Shown: in pieces, positions 1 to 8,752 of the stretch
How positions within the stretch are numbered: the first letter of the stretch is position 1
Layout of the letters: each line of letters begins with the position of its first letter
The notes under the pieces: generated by a model
Databases searched by the model: none
Told to the model about the DNA's origin: nothing
What the model saw: only the letters and a program-made list of their open reading frames with translations
Translations under genes and position numbers: made by a program
NCBI GenBank assembly: GCA_019651095.1
Contig: BOXR01000003.1
Span: 71,106-124,609 of the forward strand
Source: Ectothiorhodospiraceae bacterium
GTDB lineage: Bacteria; Pseudomonadota; Gammaproteobacteria; GCA-002705445; GCA-002716945
Reading direction: 5' to 3'
Length of the DNA stretch: 53,504 nt

Positions 1-1
1 A

Positions 2-896
2 AATCCACTTCATCTAGTTGATATATCAGACTATCTTAGTTAATACAGATTTCAAAGTATTCAAAGATTGTGTCAATAATTCTGATAAACGTATTGTTGC
101 ACTTAATATTCCAGATGGCTCTAAATTAACTAGAAAGAATATTGATGACTATACTGATCTTGTTAAGACATTCGGAGCTAAAGGTTTAGCTTATTTTAAA
201 GTTGAGGACTCAAATAACACTGACACAGGGATTAGCTCGCCAATCAAAAAGTTTTTAAGTTCTGAAGAAATAGATGCGATTATTAAATCCGTTCAACCAT
301 CTAGTGGCGACCTGATCTTTTTTTCAGCAGATACAACAGATATTGTTAATAGCTCAATGTCAGCTTTGATCTCAAAAATTGGTTCTGATTTGAATCTATT
401 AAAAAGTGGTTTTGAGTTTGCATGGATTATCGATTATCCGATGTTTGAATATGAGAAGGGGACTACAAACTTAACTTCTCTTCATCATCCATTTACATCC
501 CCGGTCTCAAATGACCAAGATTTTAATGATCAGACGCTCTCACGCGCGTATGATCTAACACTTAATGGTAACGAAATTGGGGGTGGTTCAGTGCGTATTC
601 ATGAGAAGTCAGAACAACTCAAAGTTTTTCAGGCACTTAAGCTTACTGATAGTGAGATAGAGAGTAAATTCGGTTTTTTTCTTAAGTCTTTGGAATACGG
701 GTGTCCACCTCATGCAGGTATCGCCTTTGGCTTGGATAGAATAGTTATGTTATTAAGAGGCTTAAGCTCTATTAGAGATACCATTGCTTTTCCTAAGACA
801 CAATCTTCATCATGCCTTCTAACGGAAGCCCCAACTGAAATAGATTTAGAGCAACTAAAAGAACTTGCAATAAAAACCAATAAGCCAAAGACATGA
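2..896 (+). CDS. aspS: Aspartate-tRNA ligase, C-terminal half (5' end outside window)
   Basis: Class II synthetase that charges tRNA-Asp in the cytosol. The visible part covers the bacterial GAD insertion ([22 protein letters not shown]) and the end of the catalytic core: the [14 protein letters not shown] strand and motif 3 with the ATP-binding arginine ([13 protein letters not shown]). The first bases read [13 protein letters not shown] in frame 2 and then hit a stop. The protein continues in frame 3 from about base 40, so one base is wrong near 35-45. The ATG at 18 is internal, not the start. The stop overlaps the nadA start in an ATGA. The family is about 590 residues, so roughly half lies upstream. 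The bacterial-type GAD domain excludes an archaeal-type AspRS. Confidence 0.95.
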
Positions 897-1884
897 ATGA
901 AAGTAACTATAAAAGAAGATTAGAAGAAGTTAAAAAATTTCTTGATGTCAATGATGCCAAGCTCATATCACACTATTATGTAGATAGTGAAATTCAGAGG
1001 CTTACAGAAGATACTGGAGGATGTGTGGCGGACTCACTTCAAATGGCTAAATTTGGTACCGAGCAAACAGAGAAAATCTAATCATAGCAGGTGTTAGGTT
1101 CATGGGTGAGACAGCAAAAATACTCAATCCAGAGAAAAAAATATATGTTTTAGATAAAGATGCAACTTGTTCTCTTGATGACAGTTGTCGTGTAGATGAT
1201 TTTAAAAACTTTTGTGATAAATACCCTGATCGGGATATTGTTGTATACGCTAATACAAGTGCCGAGGTAAAAGCTATGTCTGATTGGGTAGTTACATCAA
1301 GTATAGCAATTCCACTTGTTGAAAACTTAGCAAGTCGTGGTAAGAAAATCATTTGGGCACCTGATAAATACTTAGGATCCTATATTCAAGATCAAACAGG
1401 AGTAGACATGATTATGTGGGATGGTGCGTGTATAGTTCATGAAGAATACAAGACTATAGAGCTTAAAAAACTTATTCAAGAGTTAGGAGACTGTGAAGTT
1501 CTAGTTCACCCTGAATCACCAAGGAGTATAATACAGCTCGCAGATGTTGTTGGGTCTACAACAAAGTTGATAAATGCATCTAAAATTAGTAAATCAAAAA
1601 ATATTATAGTCGCTACAGAAAAAGGAATTTTCTATCAAATGAAAAAATTATCTCCTGAAAAAAATTTTTTTGAAGCTCCAACTGAAGGAGAAGGCGCAAC
1701 ATGTAAGAGTTGTGGCAGATGCCCATGGATGCACCTCAATACATTTGATAAACTCATGAACGTGATTAACCAAAATAATGAGATACATCTTGATGAGAAA
1801 ACAGTGGCACATGCGAAAAAATCAATCAATAGAATGATTGAGTTTGAGGATAAGTATTATCAAAAAAATAAGAGGGCATCATAA
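893..1884 (+). CDS. nadA: Quinolinate synthase A (one frameshift)
   Basis: Condenses iminoaspartate (from NadB) with dihydroxyacetone phosphate to quinolinate, the second step of de novo NAD synthesis, using an oxygen-sensitive 4Fe-4S cluster. The N-terminal part has the [10 protein letters not shown] strand and the middle has [13 protein letters not shown]. Near the C-terminus the cysteine motif [10 protein letters not shown] is clear. The frame breaks near 1072-1077: adding one A to the A-run restores [14 protein letters not shown], so this is a likely homopolymer undercall. Joined length is about 330 residues, normal for the family. It starts in an ATGA overlap with aspS and its stop overlaps the yebC ATG by one base. 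NadB, its partner, lies near 41 kb, so both NadAB genes are in this window. Confidence 0.94.
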
Positions 1885-2597
1885 TGGCTGGTCATAGTAA
1901 ATGGGCTAATATTCAACACCGAAAAAAAGCACAAGACAATAAAAGAGGAAAAGTTTTTACAAAGATAATTAGAGAGATTACTGTTGCTGTAAAACTTGCT
2001 GGCCCTGATATGAGTAGTAATTCAAGATTGAGACTTGCTATGACGAAGGCTAATAAGAACAGTGTGCCCAAAGATACAATTGAGAGGGCTATTAAAAAGG
2101 GCTCTGGACAGAGCGATAGTTCTTTCGAGGAAATAACATATGAGGGATATGGCCCAAAAGGAATAGCAGTCATTATCGAATGTCTAACGGATAATAAAAA
2201 CCGCACTGTCTCTGAAGTCAGACATGCTCTAACTAAATATAACGGTAGCCTTGGCACCAAAGGGTCAGTCTCTCACTTATTCAAAAAAGTTGGGATTCTT
2301 ACAGTTATTGACACTACAGAAGATGATCTAATAAATCTAATTGATGATGTGGAAATCCTAGATTATGAGCAAAACGGCAATGACTGTATTATCAATACTG
2401 AACCTACTAATTTATTTACAGTTAAAACCTTCTTTGAGTCTAAATCTATCAAAACGAAAGATGAGGAATTGATACTCGAACCAACAACAATGTGTGATAT
2501 TGGTGAAAGCGATTTAGAGCAGGTTGAAATGTTTACAGATAATTTAGAGGATTTAGATGATGTTCAGAATATATATACGAACATTAATATAATATAA
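1884..2597 (+). CDS. yebC: YebC/PmpR family protein
   Basis: Intact, 237 residues, the usual family length. The N-terminus [14 protein letters not shown] followed by the basic KAQDNKRGKVFTKII segment is diagnostic. The central part contains GYGPKGIAVIIECLTDN. Members are described as DNA-binding transcriptional regulators, and recent work links the family to translation at difficult motifs, so the exact role here is open. The ATG at 1884 overlaps the nadA stop (TAATG), consistent with translational coupling. Seven bases separate its stop from ruvC; the yebC-ruvC pair is a widespread gammaproteobacterial arrangement. ruvA and ruvB are not adjacent downstream here. Confidence 0.95.
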   Translation: MAGHSKWANIQHRKKAQDNKRGKVFTKIIREITVAVKLAGPDMSSNSRLRLAMTKANKNSVPKDTIERAIKKGSGQSDSSFEEITYEGYGPKGIAVIIECLTDNKNRTVSEVRHALTKYNGSLGTKGSVSHLFKKVGILTVIDTTEDDLINLIDDVEILDYEQNGNDCIINTEPTNLFTVKTFFESKSIKTKDEELILEPTTMCDIGESDLEQVEMFTDNLEDLDDVQNIYTNINII

Positions 2598-2604
2598 AAT
2601 AGTA

Positions 2605-3102
2605 ATGACAGTAATATTGGGAATTGATCCAGGAACAAACATCACAGGATACGGTATTATTAAGTTAGAGGAGTCTAAGCCTACCTATTTACATCATGAG
2701 ATACTCAAAACTGGACTTAAAAATATGTACACACTTAAGTTATCATTGATTTACGATAATACCAAAAGATTAATAGAACAATATAAACCAGATGACATTG
2801 CATTAGAGTCTGTCTTTTTTAGTGTCAATGCAGGCACGGCTATAAAATTAGGTCAAGCACGGGGAGCAGCGCTGTCTGCATGCAGCGGAGAGCATAGAAA
2901 CATTTATGAGTACAGCCCGAGAAGAGTCAAAATGATTATCACTGGCAACGGAGCTGCAGATAAGACAGAGGTTCAAAAGTGCGTCAAAAGAAAACTAAGA
3001 TTAAGAAGGAAACTCGAAGAAGACGCCTCTGATGCTCTAGGAGTTGCACTGTGTCATGGAGTAACATCAACTGATATCCCAGATGATATTAAACCGATAT
3101 AG
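2605..3102 (+). CDS. ruvC: Holliday junction endonuclease RuvC
   Basis: Dimeric resolvase that cuts Holliday junctions at the end of homologous recombination. It is intact at 165 residues. The four acidic residues of the RNase H-like active site can be placed: D8 in GIDPGT, E68 in IALESVFF, and D140 and D143 in EEDASDALG. These match the spacing of the E. coli set D7, E66, D138, D141. The usual operon partners ruvA and ruvB do not follow. Instead queE starts within 10 bases of the stop. Start ATG at 2605. Confidence 0.96.
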   Translation: MTVILGIDPGTNITGYGIIKLEESKPTYLHHEILKTGLKNMYTLKLSLIYDNTKRLIEQYKPDDIALESVFFSVNAGTAIKLGQARGAALSACSGEHRNIYEYSPRRVKMIITGNGAADKTEVQKCVKRKLRLRRKLEEDASDALGVALCHGVTSTDIPDDIKPI

Positions 3103-3111
3103 GTATTGAGA

Positions 3112-3753
3112 ATGGATACACTCACAATTAACGAAATTTTTTATTCCATACAAGGAGAGACTTCTCGTTCAGGATTTCCTACAACTTTCGTCAGACTCAC
3201 AGGATGTCCACTTCGATGTTCATATTGTGACACTGAATATGCATTTAAAAATGGATCAAAAATGTCATTTGATGAAATAGGCTCTGCGATAAAAAAAAAT
3301 GACTCTAAGTATGTCACTGTGACTGGAGGAGAACCACTTGCTCAGAAGGATGTAATCCCATTCTTGAAATATTTATGTGATATGAATTATTCTGTGTCTA
3401 TTGAGACAAGCAATGCGTATGATATTTCTGCTATTGATTCAAGGGTGTCAGTTATCTTAGATGTTAAAACTCCTGCCTCTCTTGAATCAGATAAAAATTT
3501 GATATCAAATTACAAAAAACTCAAACCCATTGATGAGATTAAATTTGTTATCTGTAATCTAGATGACTTTAATTGGGCAAGAGATTATATATCATTACAT
3601 AATCTTGATATACTCTGTCCAATTTTATTTTCTCCATCATATGATGATATGCCAATATCTGAACTTGCCGATCTTATCCTTAAATATTCTGTGAACGTCA
3701 GACTTCAAGCACAACTTCATAAAACTATTTGGGGACCAGTTAATGGAAAATAA
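3112..3753 (+). CDS. queE: 7-carboxy-7-deazaguanine synthase QueE
   Basis: Radical SAM enzyme that turns 6-carboxytetrahydropterin into 7-carboxy-7-deazaguanine in the queuosine/preQ0 pathway. The N-terminus carries the shared IFYSIQGET motif, and the cluster motif GCPLRCSYCDTE gives C32, C36 and C39 (CX3CX2C). VTVTGGEPLAQ is the SAM-binding GGEP stretch. About 214 residues from the ATG at 3112; an in-frame TTG at 3106 would add two residues and cannot be excluded. The last 11 bases overlap the start of queC, the next enzyme of the pathway. queD and queF are not in view. Confidence 0.95.
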   Translation: MDTLTINEIFYSIQGETSRSGFPTTFVRLTGCPLRCSYCDTEYAFKNGSKMSFDEIGSAIKKNDSKYVTVTGGEPLAQKDVIPFLKYLCDMNYSVSIETSNAYDISAIDSRVSVILDVKTPASLESDKNLISNYKKLKPIDEIKFVICNLDDFNWARDYISLHNLDILCPILFSPSYDDMPISELADLILKYSVNVRLQAQLHKTIWGPVNGK

Positions 3754-4416
3754 AAAAGCTCTGATATTATTCTCCGGAGGACTAGACTCTACGACTGTTC
3801 TTCATCATGCTCTATCCAAAGGTTATGATTGCACAGCCCTCACCATTGATTACAATCAAAGACATATTTATGAGGTCAAGTCTAGTCAAGAATATCTTAA
3901 AAAGAAAACATAGATGGCTTAATTTTCAAAATCGATCTATCTCAAATAGGTGGTTCAGCATTAACTGACAATGAGGTCGAGGTGCCCATAGAATCTCAGC
4001 CTGGAATCCCAATAACATATGTTCCTGCTAGGAACACAATTTTTTTATCTATAGCATCAGCTTATGCAGAGAAACTATCAATCACTGAGATCTTTATTGG
4101 TGTTAATCAAATAGATTATTCAGGTTATCCTGATTGCAGACCTGAGTTTGTAGATAGTATTCAAAATACTATTAATCTTGGCACTAAAGTTGGCGTAACA
4201 GGCGGTTCAATCTTAATAAATGCACCGCTTATAAATATGTCAAAGGGAGAAATTATTCGTTACGGGATAGAATTGGGTATTGATTACTCCAGAACAGTGT
4301 CTTGCTATCAAGCGGACAGTGAGGGAAGAGCATGCGGGAAGTGCGACTCATGCAAATTCCGAAAAGAAGGTTTTAAATTAGCAGGCATAAAGGATCCAAC
4401 TAGATATAAAAATTGA
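3743..4416 (+). CDS. queC: 7-cyano-7-deazaguanine synthase QueC (one frameshift)
   Basis: ATP-dependent enzyme that makes preQ0 from 7-carboxy-7-deazaguanine and ammonia. The N-terminal PP-loop LFSGGLDST (residues 9-17) is in the first frame, which runs into a stop near 3912. The protein continues as [16 protein letters not shown] in the next frame, so one base is lost or gained in the A-rich stretch around 3898-3910. The C-terminal zinc site is clear: SCYQAD, then [10 protein letters not shown]. Joined length is about 224 residues, normal. The start overlaps the queE stop by 11 bases and there is no separate promoter space, so the two are probably co-transcribed. Confidence 0.94.
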
Positions 4417-4452
4417 AAATTTATTAAAAATATATAAACTGTGATTTTGTAT

Positions 4453-5652
4453 ATGGAAATAGCTACAACAATATTAATTTACACTTCTGTACTAGGGTTT
4501 ATACTTGGTTACGTTGTCAATAAAACAAATTTCTGCACAATGGGTGCTGTATCGGATTTAGTTAACATAGGCGACTCTTCACGATTAAAAGCCTGGTTTC
4601 TTGCAATTACAGTTGCAATACTAGGCGTCACTTTTCTAGAATACACTGGAACACTGAATGCAAATGATTCAAGAATACCCTATCGTAACTCAGTCTTTTT
4701 CTGGCCTAGATATATTATTGGTGGAGTAATGTTCGGCATAGGGATGACTCTAGCAAGCGGCTGTGGAAATAAAATTCTTATCAGAATAGGCGGTGGAAAC
4801 ATAAAATCTATTTTTGTTTTAGTAATAGCAGGGTTCATGGCACTTCTTATGACTAGAACTGATTTCTATGGGTTACTATTTCATAGTTGGATGAGTCCTA
4901 TTAGTCCAGATCTAGCTAAAATCGGTATAAGTGACCAATCAATACAGACAATAATAGCTTCATTAATTGGTTTAGATAACAGTAGCATATTCATCTCATT
5001 GATAGTGCCATTATTGATCTGTGGAATCCTTCTTAAATATATCTTCTCATCGAATAAAAAGCTTAGTAATGATAATCTCCTTTCTGGCATCGTCGTAGGA
5101 TTAGTTGTGACGTTTGCCTGGTTGCTCACAGGAGGTGATCTTGGTCAATCATGGATAGAAAATAATGACTTTTTAGATACTCCATATCCTGCTGTTGGTG
5201 TGCAATCATTCACTTTCATAAACCCCATGGGAGAGACACTTTTATTTACCAGCAATATATTCGATAATTTTTTCTTAACGTTTGGTGTAGCAGCATTATT
5301 ATCAACAATCGCTGGTTCATTTGTGTACTCAATATTAAGTAATAATTTGAGAATAGAATGGTTCGCAAATAGACATGACTTTTTCAGACATATGATTGGT
5401 GGAATTTTGATTGGAATTGGCGGAGTACTCTCTTTGGGTTGTACTATTGGGCAAGGTGTTTCAGGTGTGTCTACGTTAGCAATTGGTTCTGTTATCACCT
5501 TAATTTCAATCATATTTGGTGCTTCACTAATGATGAAAATCGAGTATTATAAAGCAGTGTATGATGATAGTAGTTTCATTGAGCTTCTTAAAAATTCACT
5601 TATAGATTTAAGGGTTCTTCCAGAAACACTTAGAACTCTTGAAAAGATTTAA
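4453..5652 (+). CDS. YeeE/YedE family sulfur-compound transporter
   Basis: Polytopic inner-membrane protein of about 399 residues. It carries the two family signatures: NFCTMGAVSD near the N-terminus with a matching LASGCGNKILIR, and near the C-terminus LGCTIGQGVSGVS. Conserved cysteines in these motifs pass thiosulfate along the pore in the characterised thiosulfate importer of this family; the substrate here is inferred. The soxXYZA cluster and tusA a few kilobases away fit a sulfur role. I chose the ATG at 4453. A GTG at 4441 is in frame and would add four residues. No strong ribosome site is visible for either. tRNA-Lys begins 7 bases after the stop. Confidence 0.86.
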   Translation: MEIATTILIYTSVLGFILGYVVNKTNFCTMGAVSDLVNIGDSSRLKAWFLAITVAILGVTFLEYTGTLNANDSRIPYRNSVFFWPRYIIGGVMFGIGMTLASGCGNKILIRIGGGNIKSIFVLVIAGFMALLMTRTDFYGLLFHSWMSPISPDLAKIGISDQSIQTIIASLIGLDNSSIFISLIVPLLICGILLKYIFSSNKKLSNDNLLSGIVVGLVVTFAWLLTGGDLGQSWIENNDFLDTPYPAVGVQSFTFINPMGETLLFTSNIFDNFFLTFGVAALLSTIAGSFVYSILSNNLRIEWFANRHDFFRHMIGGILIGIGGVLSLGCTIGQGVSGVSTLAIGSVITLISIIFGASLMMKIEYYKAVYDDSSFIELLKNSLIDLRVLPETLRTLEKI

Positions 5653-5659
5653 TATATTT

Positions 5660-5732
5660 GGGGCGTTAGCTCAGTTGGTAGAGCAGTGGCCTTTTAAGCC
5701 ATTTGTCACAGGTTCGAATCCTGTACGCCCTA
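5660..5732 (+). tRNA. tRNA-Lys(TTT)
   Basis: Full cloverleaf: D-arm GCTC...GAGC, anticodon stem GTGGC/GCCAT around loop CTTTTAA (anticodon TTT at 5693-5695), T-arm ACAGG-TTCGAAT-CCTGT. The acceptor reads GGGGCGT against ACGCCCT, leaving a G1-T72 wobble at the end; an undercalled C in the 3' CCC run would repair it. No CCA is encoded. It lies immediately behind the YeeE/YedE gene and before the alpha/beta hydrolase. Confidence 0.95.
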
Positions 5733-5758
5733 AAAAATTATACTGCCTTATTTTTTCA

Positions 5759-6616
5759 ATGGTTTGTCTAACAACAAACTCAGTATTAGCCAGTAGTCAA
5801 AGTGTCAAAATTCAAAGGGACGACGGCATAACACTAAATGCTAACTTGTCCAAAAACTTAAAAAATGATTCTGTATACATGATTGTTCATGGCACACGAG
5901 GATTCAAGACCATGGAGATAATAAAATCATTGGAGCAAAGAATTTTAATTGAAGGCCATGATGTGCTAAGCATAAATTTGAGTTATGGCATCAACAATAG
6001 AAATGATAGCTTCCTATCTTGTGATATTAAACATACTCATAGCGAACATGAATCTGTGAGAGAAATTATAAATTGGTATGAATATCTATTGAGCAAAAAC
6101 TACAAAAAAATTTCACTGGTCGGACACTCTAGAGGAGGTTTTAATATCCTCCAAGCTGCTGAGTTAATCAATAACAGCGACCTCGAACTACATCTACTAG
6201 CTCCAATAGTTGATACATATAATGGAACTAGAGATTATTATACAACTGAGCATAATTTACCATATGACCAAATAATTCAGAATAATGATGAATATATAAT
6301 CTCTGAAAGATATCCTTCAATAAATTTTTTATTTTGTGAGAACGCCCAAGTATCCTCAAATACTTTTAGATCATATTTAGATTTTAGTGAAAATATAAAT
6401 AAATATCCATTTACTTTCAGTATATTAAAATTACTTAATGAGAGTAATAATAATATTTCCATTTATTCTGGCTCTTCAGATGAAATACTATTCGATAGTT
6501 ATAAAATGTTCGAGTCTATTGATAAAAGAAATGTGACTCAATATATTATTGAAGATGCAGATCATTTTTTCAGAGACATTTTTCTAGACGATGTAATTGA
6601 TCTTATGTTCGACTAA
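5759..6616 (+). CDS. Exported alpha/beta-hydrolase-like protein
   Basis: An alpha/beta hydrolase by its nucleophile elbow GHSRGG, with plausible acid and histidine partners in SGSSDEILFD and EDADHFFRD near the C-terminus. MIVHGTRGF forms the oxyanion-side strand. The N-terminus is hydrophobic and ends LTTNSVLASS, so a signal peptide is likely and the protein probably acts in the periplasm. The ATG at 5759 leaves a short signal; the open frame continues upstream (KKLYCLIFS) into the tRNA-Lys 3' end without a good start codon, so the true start may be hidden by a base error. The substrate is unknown. It is convergent with the sox-linked lipoprotein, one base apart. Confidence 0.72.
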   Translation: MVCLTTNSVLASSQSVKIQRDDGITLNANLSKNLKNDSVYMIVHGTRGFKTMEIIKSLEQRILIEGHDVLSINLSYGINNRNDSFLSCDIKHTHSEHESVREIINWYEYLLSKNYKKISLVGHSRGGFNILQAAELINNSDLELHLLAPIVDTYNGTRDYYTTEHNLPYDQIIQNNDEYIISERYPSINFLFCENAQVSSNTFRSYLDFSENINKYPFTFSILKLLNESNNNISIYSGSSDEILFDSYKMFESIDKRNVTQYIIEDADHFFRDIFLDDVIDLMFD

Positions 6617-6617
6617 A

Positions 6618-7118
6618 TTACTGAACTATAAAAGGATCGTCAGACGTGTTGGTTGTATCGCCATCTAGGCTTTTTTCCAACTGAGATGATGATTTTGGAC
6701 CTATTGTTATTTCTGATTCAGAATTATCAAACATTCCTCTCATAACTTTGATGGTGGCAAATCTATTTTCCTTTTGATAATTGATTAGGATAAATCTTGA
6801 TCTAACAATACCTATCTCAGACCAACCATCTGAAATCATATTTTTTCGATAAAAACTCACAGTATCATCTGCAGTCTCATCATGTTGTAAGTATAATATT
6901 CCTGAAAACTTACTTCCTTCACCAAAAATCACTGTTTTGTTGACTAAATATTTTGAATTCTCTGGTAAGGGTATGGATACTTGTAATTTTTGTTCAACTG
7001 ATATCTCTTTTTGCTCTTCTGCTTGGCTTTCTAACATAGCCTGCATATTAGCGCACGATGATAAAAAGAGTGAAGTTAGTGTGATAGTCAAGAATCTAGT
7101 TACGATCTTTACCTGCAT
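6618..7118 (-). CDS. Sox-linked lipoprotein of unknown function
   Basis: A 166-residue protein with a lipoprotein signal: basic start MQVKIVTRF, hydrophobic core, then lipobox LSSC with the lipid-bearing cysteine at about residue 22. A charged and Gln-rich linker follows, then a compact domain (FYRKNMISDGWSEIG, FILINYQKENRFATIKV) that looks like a small alpha/beta fold, and a polar, Ser/Thr/Asp-rich tail. I do not recognise the family. It starts 25 bases downstream of the soxA stop on the same strand, so it is probably the last gene of the sox operon and may act beside the periplasmic Sox carriers. That role is inference from position only. Confidence 0.7.
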   Translation of the reverse strand: MQVKIVTRFLTITLTSLFLSSCANMQAMLESQAEEQKEISVEQKLQVSIPLPENSKYLVNKTVIFGEGSKFSGILYLQHDETADDTVSFYRKNMISDGWSEIGIVRSRFILINYQKENRFATIKVMRGMFDNSESEITIGPKSSSQLEKSLDGDTTNTSDDPFIVQ

Positions 7119-7143
7119 ATTTTAGAGTATATATTAAATATAA

Positions 7144-7971
7144 TTATTTTCTAGAGCCAGGACCATTGACTTCAAGGCCATTACTCATAAATGTAGTAAA
7201 AAATTCAAGATTGTTAAGCTCATCACTACCACCCTTGAAACTTTTTGCTCTTATACGATTGAGGCATCCAGCAAATCTCTCATGGAGTGTTACTAACCTA
7301 CCCATCCCAGAGCGATATACTGGAAAATGTGTTGGGTGACCAATAGCTGGACTGGGGATATCAGCTCTGAGTTTTGTTCCTGTTTGATAAACATGACAGT
7401 CTGCACAAGAAAAATTCAGCTGACCTTTCTTCGTAAAATATAATCTCCTACCATCTTCGTAGGCATCTAAGGCTTCTTTTGTATTGGGGATTTGAATATT
7501 AAATTTATTGCCCCTTGATGTATATGCCATGTAGGCAGAAACATGCGCTAATTCCTTACCTTTAAAATAACTAAGCGGCTTCTCCCCGTTTTTAACTCTG
7601 CAGTCATTGAGGGCTCCCTCTAATGTTACTACTTTATTTTTTTCAGTATCAAAATAAGGATAGTTTTGTCTGATACCAATGCCATCATTTTCAAAACAAG
7701 ATCCGTAAGTGTTACCGTTTTTAAATGGTCTGTTAAACAACTCTTCTCCTCTGTCAACATTAAGTTCATACGGGGGGAATTCTTCCATAGCTTCCCATTG
7801 CTCCCTTGCAGATTTATCAATAGAATAAACGCCATTTTTATAATCCTCAAAAGGTGTATCAGGAAACCTATTTTCAAAATAACTTACAAACTCATCGTAA
7901 TCTCTTTCGGGGCTAGCAATTGCCGAAATTGAGGGAATTAAAAAAGCTATTAGAAGTAGTTGTTTAAACAT
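7144..7971 (-). CDS. soxA: SoxA, thiosulfate-oxidising cytochrome subunit (monohaem type)
   Basis: SoxA pairs with SoxX as the c-type cytochrome that links thiosulfate to the SoxY carrier cysteine in the periplasm. It has 275 residues with a signal peptide ending near residue 20. One haem motif is present, CADCH (C189, C192, H193), and the active-site cysteine is C236 in ERFAGCLNRI, whose thiolate ligates the catalytic haem. In place of the second haem motif found in dihaem SoxA there are lone cysteines C92 and C124, the disulfide pair expected in monohaem forms. The start codon abuts the soxZ stop, indicating tight coupling. Confidence 0.94.
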   Translation of the reverse strand: MFKQLLLIAFLIPSISAIASPERDYDEFVSYFENRFPDTPFEDYKNGVYSIDKSAREQWEAMEEFPPYELNVDRGEELFNRPFKNGNTYGSCFENDGIGIRQNYPYFDTEKNKVVTLEGALNDCRVKNGEKPLSYFKGKELAHVSAYMAYTSRGNKFNIQIPNTKEALDAYEDGRRLYFTKKGQLNFSCADCHVYQTGTKLRADIPSPAIGHPTHFPVYRSGMGRLVTLHERFAGCLNRIRAKSFKGGSDELNNLEFFTTFMSNGLEVNGPGSRK

Positions 7972-8280
7972 TTATTTAACAGTGCTAGTTTTAGAGTCTC
8001 TATTACCTTGATTATCTACCCAAGATATCTCCAGATTATCTCCCTTATTGCCTTTGTATTTGAAGGTTAAGTAAGGATTCTTTGATACAGCAGGGCCCCA
8101 ATAAATGGTTATTACATCTTTTCCATTAGCTTTACTATGAACTTCTTGGATGTAATGAGCTGGTATTAAGTCACCTGTTTTTTTATCTTTTCTTTGCCCA
8201 GTCTCCATTGGATGTTTGATTAGTGCTTTGACTGTTACAACGCCATTGGATTCTTTTGATCTCATTTTTATAGTACTCAT
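7972..8280 (-). CDS. soxZ: SoxZ, sulfur carrier complex subunit
   Basis: SoxZ forms the heterodimer with SoxY that carries the sulfur chain during thiosulfate oxidation. The protein is 102 residues, has no signal peptide (it is exported with SoxY by the Tat route in studied systems) and shows the family elements LIKHPMETGQRKD and PAHYIQEV. Two bases separate its start from the soxY stop, and its stop abuts the soxA start. SoxYZ without visible soxCD or soxB in this window fits organisms where the remaining sox genes lie elsewhere; that is inference, as only this region is seen. Confidence 0.95.
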   Translation of the reverse strand: MSTIKMRSKESNGVVTVKALIKHPMETGQRKDKKTGDLIPAHYIQEVHSKANGKDVITIYWGPAVSKNPYLTFKYKGNKGDNLEISWVDNQGNRDSKTSTVK

Positions 8281-8282
8281 GA

Positions 8283-8744
8283 TTAACCTCCACAGCCTCC
8301 TATAGTTACTTTAACCTCTTGCGTTGAGGTATAAACTTTGTCACCACTCTTAACAGCTGCCATCACATTTGATGTTTTACCCATTTTCAACCTTGTGCCT
8401 ATGGAAGGCTCTGAGAGTGATGTTAATTTATATCCACTTGATAATGGTTGAGGATTATTTTCTACGAATATCATAATTGACTCTACATTATCCAATGTTG
8501 TTGATACATTGATTGGAACGATAGCCCCGTTCTCTGCGATCTCTGGAGCTTTAAGTTTTACCTTTGATGACTCCTCTAAGTTACTGTGACCATAGACACT
8601 ACTTACAGATTCAGTTAAATCTTTAATATCAAAAGATTTTTTAGGCCATGCTGCATATGCTTTCTTACTAACAATTAGTGAAGGTATAGCGACTAATGAA
8701 CCTGCGAATAACATACTATTTTTTATAAAGTTTCTTCTGTTCAT
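8283..8744 (-). CDS. soxY: SoxY, sulfur carrier protein
   Basis: Carrier subunit on whose C-terminal cysteine the sulfur intermediates are bound. The N-terminus MNRRNFIKN followed by a hydrophobic stretch is a twin-arginine signal. The protein ends in GGCGG with the carrier cysteine at residue 151 of 153, the hallmark of the family. The middle is the immunoglobulin-like SoxY domain. It lies 8 bases downstream of soxX and 2 upstream of soxZ, all on the minus strand. It is exported folded with SoxZ in characterised systems. Confidence 0.96.
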   Translation of the reverse strand: MNRRNFIKNSMLFAGSLVAIPSLIVSKKAYAAWPKKSFDIKDLTESVSSVYGHSNLEESSKVKLKAPEIAENGAIVPINVSTTLDNVESIMIFVENNPQPLSSGYKLTSLSEPSIGTRLKMGKTSNVMAAVKSGDKVYTSTQEVKVTIGGCGG

Positions 8745-8752
8745 ATTTCTCC

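Noticed and set aside
1047-1352. Minus-strand frames opposite nadA, yebC, sox, bepA, lpxH and other genes
   Set aside because: They are shadows of real genes, have no ribosome sites, and encode no recognisable motifs.
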